Origin: Coturnix japonica
Taxonomy: Eukaryota; Chordata; Aves; Galliformes; Phasianidae
Length of the DNA stretch: 64,000 nt
Reading direction: 5' to 3'
NCBI RefSeq assembly: GCF_001577835.2
Contig: NC_029516.1
Span: 76,019,475 to 76,083,474 of the forward strand
Below are positions 50,561 to 64,000 of this stretch, piece after piece. A program made the position numbers and the translations under genes. Positions within the stretch are counted from its first letter, which is position 1, and every line of letters starts with the position of its first letter. The notes beneath the pieces are model-generated. The model ran no database searches and was not told where the DNA came from. It was given only the letters and a program-made list of their open reading frames with translations.

Positions 50561-52954
50561 ATTTTCTCTGCTTGCATCCCTGGCCGGTGCTGAGCTCTAT
50601 AGAAGGGTTGGCAGATGAAACTGTGGCTGTAGCTCTTAGAAAGAGGGGGCTATGCCAGCAACTCTGGCCCTGGCAACAATAAGGATGGAAGAAGTTCTGG
50701 GATGTGCACGCCCCACAACATCAGCTCTCCTGTGGTTTATCTGTTAGCTTATCGGATAAGACTGTGTGAAAATAAAGTCTCAGACTGATTACTGGGATGG
50801 GCTGCACAGAGAGTTGCTGAATTCCCTCTGCTCCCCACAGCGGGGAAGGCAGCAGCCTGCCATGGCCGTATGCTTCTCATCCTGCCAGGTTCTGTGGGTC
50901 CTCACAGTGCCCTTGGCATTATAGAAAGCCCACAGTGTGCAGCTGACAGAACTGATGTGCATCTTTCTGAATAAACTATACAAAAAAGTCCCCATGTCTC
51001 CAAATGAACTCAGACTGGAGGGTTCACTCCCTTAAACTAGTAATAATCAATTTTACTGCATACAGTAATCATTCTTTTTCTGGTTCTGTTTTGTTTTTTT
51101 TTGGATATAAAAATATATATTTCCCTATTTTCTTCCTTTCCTTGTTTTGAATAGTTTTGAACAGAATATCTTGATGGATAACCCAGATTTATGGCAGAAA
51201 ACCTTGCAGTATTAGAGCTCTAAATGACTCAGGTTATTTACTAACACAGTCTACAGACTGAGATTTACCTTTGACATTTCATATACTGTGCACTACAAAT
51301 GACACTAATGCACGGTTATTTCTTTGAACCTTACTGCAGCTGTGATCTTCCGGAGGTTGGATTTCCATAGATTTCATTTAGCTTTGTAATGCAGTATCTT
51401 GCTTTGATGAGTGGAGCAGAATACAGTTTTTGAATGATACACACCTGTGATGAATAATGAAATATCTAATGAACAAACCTTTTTAATGAAGGGTGTTCAT
51501 TGAGAGCAGACATATTGTGGGGAAAAGCCACTTCATTCGCCTCTCTTCTCACATTAATTCAAATAAGGAAAAAAACTAACCTGTCTGAAAAGACATCAAT
51601 GCCATTTGGGCCAGCTTGTTTTAGAAGAACAAAATAGAGCAACAGAGCTGTCCCCTCCTGCAGAAATCCCAATAAAACAAGCAAATAAAAAACCCAGCAG
51701 CTGGTTTATCATCGGTGCTAAGCACTGGGGGGTTTAGAGCCCAAGTCAGAATTTTATGAGTGGGAATGGATGTTTCCATGGCCATCACTTTTCTTCTCAG
51801 TGAGCAGAGAGTGGCATACTCACGTTGTTTTTTTCCCTTCTCCTTCGTGGCTGTATAGGTCACTTCTCTTCCTGCAACCACACAGTAGTTTTATGGCAAC
51901 TGTATGACCTGTGTATGTGGAAAAGTTTTCCCTTCCTAAAAATAACAAATAGAAAAATAATGCTTTAAGTGGAATGTAGCCTCCAGAAATAGGAGTGGGT
52001 TCACACTACGTGACTAGGCAGCATTACGTGAACCATCTGCAAGCACTCTGTGGCCTGCAAGCCACAGTTTAAAACTTATGCAGAACTGACCATAGGAAAT
52101 ACTTACTGAAAAGAAAAAAAAAATCAAACAAACAAAGCCTCTGTATTTTGTTAATGCCCAGATGGCTCCAGTGTAGTGCGATGGTGAGATTTTTAAGGAA
52201 GCAACAATAATAACAGAAAGTGCATTTTGCTAATTCTCTTTAAGTGGTTATACTTGATTACATGTTGTCTATGCAGAGATTTTGTGTGCCTTTGAGTCAT
52301 GATGCACGGCAACTTGGCTTATAAAAGCTTAAAGAAAAAATGCAGTCTGATCTTAGATCTGTAATTTTCATGAAGAAGCTGCTGGAGCCAAGTTAACTCT
52401 CCTGGAAGTTGGGATGATGCCCCCAATTATTAGGTCCTTTAACGATGCTGCTATTAAACACTGATGAAGCATAACCTTATAATTCAGCTCAGTGTACTTG
52501 ATGGGGCAAAACATGGCGAGATGATGGTACGCAATTCATTTATCAAACACTGAGAATGGTTCGATGCTTGCAAATCCTCACAAGGCATTTGGATTGAAAT
52601 ACAAAATAACGTATTAGTAAGTGGTTGCCCATAAGATCTGTACACAGTACATTTTCCCCTCTGTCAGGTATTATCTTGATCTGTGGAACAGAGAAACAGA
52701 ATAATGCTGTGAAGGTGAAGGAGCCAAATTTTGAATATTCTTCAATACAATGCACTTCAGGTCAGCACCCTTGCAGCTGGGTCACTTACTCCTGATCTGC
52801 AAAGCTGCAAAACTTAGGAGACTGGCTGGATCGTGTGAGTGCTTATTTCAGTAACACTCTTTTGATCGAGGCAGAAAGATCAGTTAAAATGATAACCCAC
52901 AGAATTCTCCTACAATTCCAATAATGTCTGCTTCTTTCTTTTTTATACCCTCAG
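50561..52954. other. TMEM45A intron 1, right part
   Basis: AT-rich with no supportable gene or repeat. It ends in the pyrimidine-rich acceptor (cttctttcttttttataccc, AG at 52953-52954) of the first coding exon. Confidence 0.45.
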
Positions 52955-52974
52955 GTATTGCACAGTAGAAAACC

Positions 52975-57558
<4,584 letters not shown>

Positions 57559-57632
57559 TAAGTTAACTGACAACTGTCTATAACTATGGAGACCTGTTTG
57601 TTTACCAGGAGCTTTATTTTTGGAAGACTTAT

Positions 57633-58168
57633 TGTCATGGTTTTGTAATTTTGCTATCAGTATCAGTATTCCACATCATAACATCATGTAAAGTATGGAT
57701 ACTTCTATTGAATGTGCAGTCCACAGAAGAAGACTACATATCCCAGAGAACAACAGGGTTAATGATAAGTCACGGGACCAGGACGCTGTATAATCTCGTT
57801 CCCAGGCTGGAGTGCCCTCCTTCTTCTCTTCGAACTTCTTCGGAGAGTGGGAAGCGTTCCCAGGCCGTGTCCGCCTAGAGCTCACATGTAAGCCTCTCTG
57901 GTTTTTCGTGGAGGAACACTCTCTCTTTTTTTTAGCAATCTCTGTTTCGATCAATTTGTTAGCCTCAATTATAATTATATTTGTGTTATCTTGTATTCGG
58001 CCTCAATTTAGTAAAAATAAGTTTTCCTCCTTAAGCATTTGTCGCTGTTTTAATCCACTCCCTTTTTCCCACCTCACACTTCCGGGCCCCCGGAGGAGGG
58101 GCGCCCTCACGGTGGATGAGCTTCCCCTGTCACGGGCATAGGTAAATCTCAGTAACCCGTGCACAGAT
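57633..58168 (+). repeat. 5' LTR of the ERV-L-like element
   Basis: Starts TGT; the first 95 bases recur at 63905-64000. A TATA-like box (tataat) lies at 57789-57794, and the primer-binding start (TGG) follows at about 58176, so the end is placed at 58164-58175. Length is about 530 bp. Confidence 0.85.
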
Positions 58169-58691
58169 CTTTTTTTGGTGGAGGAATCGGGCATACATTA
58201 GTAATCTTTTATGTTACTCTGAGCTTTTTAAGCCTTTTAGAACAACTCTATCTTTACTCTAAAGAGCTCGTTAGGTGGAGTGTTTAATCTTTTCGTAGCT
58301 GCTCCTAACTGGAGAATCGTGACCTTGAATACTCAATTGACAAATTGTCAATCATTAAGGGCTGCTGTTTATCATTCCTAAGCAACTGCCGTAATCTAAC
58401 TTTTGTGTTAGAAAACAAAGGGATTTCTTTCTCCCTTAGAGCAAAGCTAGCTAGCTCTGACTTTTACACGAGCCTGCCAGCTATGAATCCCACTCTTCAT
58501 CCCAGTTGTTCTGTTTACAGCGGATTGAAAGGCAATATATTGACTCTAAAGTATTGGTCAATCTATTAACCCATAATTTGGTGTTGTGGAATTGTGGCAG
58601 GTAATATAGCCTAATAAGGTGGATACTGAATGAGACACCTTGCCACTGGTTACTTTTTATGCGTGTGGTATGGTAAGAATTTTGGCACCTT

Positions 58692-58805
58692 ACATCCCAG
58701 ATGGAATTGTGAATCTTACAAAATACACTTGCCATCCCAGATGGAATGGCGATCTTACCAAGTACTTGCATCCCAGATGGAACAGGCAATTTTACAAACA
58801 CACAC
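58692..58805 (+). repeat. three-copy tandem repeat in the ERV leader
   Basis: Three units of about 35-43 bp, each starting (a/c)catcccagatggaa and followed by an ..tcttac/tttac block. It lies between the primer-binding region and the gag-like region. Confidence 0.75.
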
Positions 58806-61800
58806 CATGTTTAATTCATTGTACAAGGCTAAAAAAAACCCTTATTAATTTTAGGTTGTACCTCAGATTTCCACCACCTTTCCAATAACTGAGAATAAAA
58901 TCATAACTTCGCTAATTCCAATGTTATCCCTATTAATAGTAAAGCAATATACATGCTTTACCTAGCATTCGTATCCATAGTGATCGGAAAAGTCTCCCGA
59001 TCTCCAGAAACACAGAAATAGCGATGACTCGAGACTCTAAGCGGAAGTATTGCAAATTAGGAAAAGTCCTCATTGAAGCATAGGGGACCGCGCAGTCGTC
59101 ATGGGTCATATTCACATCTTGATACCACCTAAGGGACCGCTAAGAAATTAAGTGAGATACTTTGGGGTCAGAGATCTAAAAGTGAAGTAAACCTTAATGT
59201 GGGGTTTGGCTTAATGCATAACCGTGCTTTGTATCAATACCTATTCTCTGGAGAGAGAGAGTTTCCGATCTGAGATTCAAAGCCCAAGTTAATATTCTGA
59301 TCAACGTCACAGGAGGCATCAGTATGCAATATATCAGTTGCCCCTGTGAAGGCAAGAAATGGAAACGGGTGTCCACCGCGTCTAGAACGAAAAGAAGGAG
59401 AAGCACAGGGGGGGCTAGCAGAAGACCAGGTGCCGGGCAGTGAGCAGTCCAAAGATACCGCGTAAAAAAGCAAGAGGCAAAAACCTAAAGCATGAAGAAA
59501 GAGACTGATGATGAGGAGAAATCACCTATTGTCGACCTCTGAAGCTGACTGAAATCCAAGGCTCAAGAAAGGAGTTCACACGGCGTCAAGGAATGAGGTA
59601 TCCTTGCTTGGTTGCTTCGCTCGCTGTGGACAACGGGCCAACAGCTTGTCTCAGATGGTAATGAAGCTCGCCAACTAGGAAACATTGCCCAAGATGCAGG
59701 TATCGCACAGAGGGATTAGCAGATGTTTGGATGGGAGCGCCTACTCGTCTGGGTTGCGGCTGTTAGAGAAGCCGTGAGAGAAAGGTACCCTACTATAGGG
59801 ATGCTTTGAAGCCTAAATTTGATAGTTGGAATACCGTCCAAAAAGGTATTCAGCGCCTGAGGGAATTGGCCATGGGCGAAAATGTTGTACAGCCCTGATC
59901 CAAGTGAACTTGACCCTGAAGAGTGAGGGCCGATCCTGAACATGTGGCAGAAAACACAAGTACAGCACCAGAGAGAATTGCAACAGTCATTGGTAACAAG
60001 GTTTCTAAAAGGGTTCGTGGACAGATTGGCCCCGAGTTGTTGAGCTGATTATAATGCTTCAAACCACTGATCAGCAGCTCCCTCAACTGCATGCCGCGCG
60101 TTTCGCCATCTCACGGCTAGAAAACCGAGTAGATGAAATGTGCAAGAAATTGTTTCCATCAACTAATCATAATGATGATCCCGTAATAGTATCAGAAACA
60201 ACTGATGAAGGTCAATCCTCGGTACGGGCCACCAGGTCTAGAGAGGATCTGATCAAAGTATTCCAGTCCTACTCCTCACCTGCATCATTCAAAAGTCTCA
60301 GCGTGTTAAACGAGCACGCATCTCCCAGCTCGAGCAAAGAACAACAGTACGATTGCACCGCGTGTTTCCATGTGGCGCTACCTACGTGACCGTGGAGAAG
60401 CATGAGGAAGTGGCATGATCACGCACACTTCTGCACTACGAGCACGGGTGAAAGAACTACTAGACATACCAACCACCAGTGAGTTGCCTCCAGTCATCAC
60501 AGGTAACCAATAGAGGGGCCTGCCCTCAGTCAGGGAGGGAAAGGATAATAGAGTTTATTGGACTGTGGTGGAGTCGATGGCCTGGCACATCAGAACCACA
60601 GGAATATAAGGCGCTGGTGGATACCGGTGCACAGTGCCACCCTAATGCCCTCCAAGTCATGAAGGGACAGAATCAATCCATATTTCTGGAGTGACTGGGG
60701 CTCTCAAAGAATTGACTGTGCTGGAGGCTGAAATAAGCCTCACTGGCAAAGACTGGCAAAAAACATCCTATTGTGACTGGCCCAGGGGCTCCATGTATAC
60801 TGGGTATTGATTACTCAGAAGGGGGCATTTCAAGGATCCTAAGGGGTATCGATGGCCTTTGGGATAGCTGCTGTAGATATGGACAAACATTAAGCAGACT
60901 GTCCTGTTTTGCCTGGCTGTCAGAGGACCCGTCTGTTGTGGGGCGCTACGAGTAAAAGAGACAGCAGGTACCGATTGCTACAAAGACAGTGCACAGACGC
61001 AGTATGCACCAACAGGGATTTCCTTGCTCCCCATTCATGATTTGATTCGCCAGTTGGAGAATCAGGGAGTGATCAGTAAACTCACTCACCTTTTAACAGT
61101 CCCCATATGGCCAGTGCGTAAAGCCAGTGAGAATGGAGGCTGACAGTAGACTACCGTGGCCTGAATGAGGTCACACCCCCATTGAGCGCTGCTGTGCCGG
61201 ACATTTGGAACCTCAGTACGAGCTGGAGTCAAAAGCAGCCAAATGGGTATGCCACCATTGACATTGCCAATGCCTTCTTCTCTATTCCTTTGGCTGCAGA
61301 ATGTAAGCCACAGTTTGCCTTCACCTGGAGGGGCATTCAGTATACTTGGGAACCTGTTGCCCCAGGGGTGGAAACACAGCCCAACCATTTGCCATGGGTT
61401 GGTCCAAACTGTACTGGAACAAGGTGGTGCTCCTGAACACCTGCAGTACATTGATGACATTGTTGTGTGGGGTGATACAGCAGAAGAGGTTTTCACACAA
61501 AAGGAGAAGCAGATCATTCCAAATTCTTCTACAAGCCGGCTTTGCTATTAAGCGAAGCAAAGTAAAAGGACCTGCCCAGGAAATTCAGTTCTTAGGTATA
61601 AAGGTGGCAGGATGGACGTCGTCACTCCCAACAGATGTGATCGACAAAATCACTGCCATGTCTCCACCACTAGCAAGAAAGAGACACAATCTTTCCTGGG
61701 TGCAGTAGGCTTTTGGAGGATGCACATTCCAAACTACAGCCTCATTGTAAGCCCCTTTATCAGGTGACGCGAGAAGAAGAACGATTTTGCATGGGGCCCT

Positions 61801-63904
61801 TGAGCAGCAGCAGGCTTTTGAACAGATTAAACAAGAGATAGCCCGAGCTGTTAGCACTGGGCCAGTACGGACTGGACAGGATGTAAAGAACATCCTCTAT
61901 ACTTGCTTGCTGGAGAGAAAAGGCCCCACTTGGAGTTTGTGGCAAAGAGCCTCAGGAGAGACCCGAGGCCGACCCCTGGGGATTCTGGAGTCGATCATAT
62001 AAGGGGTCTGAAGAGTTGCTACACTCCAACTGAGAAAGGAGATCTTATGCCGCGTATGAGGGGGTTCGGGCTGCTTCCGGAAGTAGTCGGGACTGAAACC
62101 AGCTCCTTTTGGCACCACCTCGACTGCCAGTGCTGAACTGGATGTTCAAAGGACAGGTTCCCTCCACTCATCATGCTACCGATGTCACCTGAGCAAGTGG
62201 ATTACGCTGATTACACAGCGAGCCGCGAATGGGAAACCTCAATCGTCCAGGAATCCTAGAGGTAATCATGGACTGGCCTGAAGATAAAAGGTTTGGAACA
62301 TCACCAGCAGAAAGGTATCACGTGCTAAAGAGGCCCACCAATCAAGAATTACCAGAAAATGAAAAGAAATATGCCCTATTCACAGACGGATCATGTCGCA
62401 TTGTAGGGAAGCATCGCAAATGGAAAGCTGCTGTGTGGAGCCCCACACGACAGGTTGCAGAGGCCACCGAAGGTAAGGGAGAATCAAGTCAGTTTGCAGA
62501 GGTAAAAGCTGTCCAGCTGGCCTTAGATGTTGCTGAACGGGAGAGGTGGCCAATGCTGTATCTTTATAACTGACTCATGGATGGTGGCAATGCCTTAATG
62601 GGGGTGGTTACAGAGGTGGGAACAAAACAACTGGCAACGGAAGGGTAAATCTGTTTGGGCCGCTGAATTATGGAAGGACATTGCTGCCCGAACAAAGATA
62701 TATATGGTTGTAAAGGTGCGTCATGTGGATGCACATGTGCCCAAAAGTCGGGCTACTGAAGAAACAACAAAAACAACCATCAGGTAGATAAAGGCTGCAA
62801 AAATTGAAGTGGCTCAAATTGACTTGGACTGGCAGAATAAGGGTGAATTATTTCTAGCTCGATGGGCCTCATAGGACCTCAGGTCATCAAGGAAGAAGAG
62901 CGCGACAGTACAAATGTGGGCCAGAGACCGAGGGGTGGACTTAACCATGGACGCTATTGCGCAGATTATTCATGATTGTGAAACATGTGCCATAATTAAA
63001 CAAGCAAAGGATGAAACCTCTCTGGGAGGAAGGCGGTGGCAAAAGTATAAATATGGGGAGGCGTGGCAGGTTGATTATATCACCTTGCCACGATCTCGCA
63101 GTGGTAAGTGTTATGTACTCACCATGGTAGAGGCAACCACTGGGTGGCTTGAAAACATACGCAGTACCCATGCAACTGCTCCGAAACACCATATTAGGTC
63201 TTGAAGAACAAGTCCTGTGGCGACATGGCACCCCAGAAAGAATTGAATCTGAATAATGGGACACATTTTAAAAAATTCCCTTATAAATACTTGGGCCCAA
63301 AGATCATGGCATTGAGTGGATTTATCATATTCCTACCATGCACCAGCTTCTGGTAAAATTGAACATATAATGGGTTGTTGAAAACTATGTTGAAAGCAAT
63401 GGGTGGCGGAACATTTAAGCACTGGGAGAAGAATCTAGCAGAAGCCACTTGGTTGGTGAATACTAGAGGATCTGTCAATCGTGATGGTCCTAGTCAATCT
63501 AGCCCCCTACCCACTGTAGAAGGAGATAAGGTCCCTGTTGTACATGTAAAGAAACATGTTGGGAAAAGCTGTTTGGGTCCTTCCAGCTTCTGGAAAGGGC
63601 AAACCTATCCGTGGACTGTCTTGCCCAGGGACCTGGGTGCACTTGGTGGGTAATGCAGAAGGATGGGGATGTTCAGTGTGTACCACAAGGGAATTTGATG
63701 CTGAGGGAGTGCAGTCAATAATTTTATGTATTTATATGTATATATGTTTGCATGTGTAGTGTATTTTAGTTATTATAGTATTATAGTTGTACATTTAGTT
63801 ATGTTACATGTAATTCTACTGTTTAGCTATCATAATTTTACATACGTGTATATATATGTATATATATTTTAACCATGATGTAATAATTAGAATAAGGGGT
63901 GGAA

Positions 63905-64000
63905 TGTACATGGTTTTGTAATTTGCTATCAGTATCAGTATTCCACATCATAAACATCATGTAAAGTATGGATACTTCTATTGAATGTGCAGTCCACAGA
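63905..64000 (+). repeat. 3' LTR of the ERV-L-like element (cut by window end)
   Basis: Direct repeat of the first part of the 5' LTR, preceded by the purine-rich tract aataaggggtggaa. It continues beyond the window. Confidence 0.9.

Larger units (their letters stand above)
57633..64000 (+). mobile_element. ERV-L-like (class III) endogenous retrovirus fossil, near full length
   Basis: An LTR at each end (5' about 57633-58168; 3' from 63905, cut by the window edge) frames about 5.7 kb of internal sequence in the sense direction of TMEM45A. Parts in order: TGG primer-binding start near 58176; leader with a three-copy tandem repeat; a gag-like region to about 60.4 kb; protease remnant (DTGA near 60616); reverse transcriptase about 61020-61720 with YIDDI near 61450; RNase H about 62340-62750 (FTDGSC near 62380); integrase about 62900-63650; purine-rich tract before 63905. 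No env, as expected for ERV-L. The RT resembles ERV-L in blocks such as IANAFFSIPL. It is broken, with roughly ten or more disruptions. Near-identical LTR starts suggest a fairly recent insertion. Confidence 0.9.

Overview
The window is nuclear DNA from a bird. The evidence is vertebrate split genes with GT-AG introns, CpG-island promoters, and more than twenty CR1 LINE copies carrying the typical avian tail (8-bp units such as ATTCTATG). Three host genes are readable: TOMM70 (minus strand, complete), LNP1 (plus strand, all coding exons) and TMEM45A (plus strand, all but the last coding exon). This TOMM70-LNP1-TMEM45A order is the one known from human 3q12.2, so the locus is conserved synteny. 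CR1 abundance and an ERV-L-type element suggest a fowl-like bird, but the species cannot be fixed from the sequence alone.

Layout. 1-3329: sequence downstream of TOMM70, including its probable 3' UTR and a CR1 fragment. 3330-23171: the TOMM70 coding span, 12 coding exons read right to left and joining to 584 codons. Its introns hold many CR1 pieces, a long 5'-extended CR1 remnant (about 6690-7835), an inverted CR1 pair (17.05-18.67 kb), a one-base N flanked by an exact 34-bp duplication (15696-15764), and a SINE-like element made of two tRNA-like units with a CR1-like tail (about 20655-20832). 22820-23260: CpG island over the TOMM70 start, probably a two-way promoter shared with LNP1. 23320-24440: one CR1 nested in another. 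25454-31997: LNP1 (50 + 82 + 59 codons). 32.0-43.6 kb: intergenic, with CR1 pieces. 43.61-44.05 kb: a second CpG island with a strong splice donor, the likely untranslated first exon of TMEM45A. 44-53 kb: its long first intron, with CR1 pieces and a decayed hAT-like DNA transposon. 52975-57557: TMEM45A coding exons. 57633-64000: an ERV-L-like endogenous retrovirus fossil in sense orientation inside the last TMEM45A intron, with its 3' LTR cut by the window edge.

Function. TOMM70 is the outer mitochondrial membrane receptor for chaperone-delivered preproteins. LNP1 is a small charged protein of unknown biochemical role, named for a NUP98 fusion in leukaemia. TMEM45A is a multi-pass membrane protein of the TMEM45/DUF716 family. 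They are neighbours by ancestry, not an operon-like unit. I found no clearly new multi-gene system. The least ordinary signals are the tRNA-dimer/CR1-tail element, the young-looking ERV-L insertion with a tandem repeat in its leader, and the inverted CR1 pairs in TOMM70 introns.
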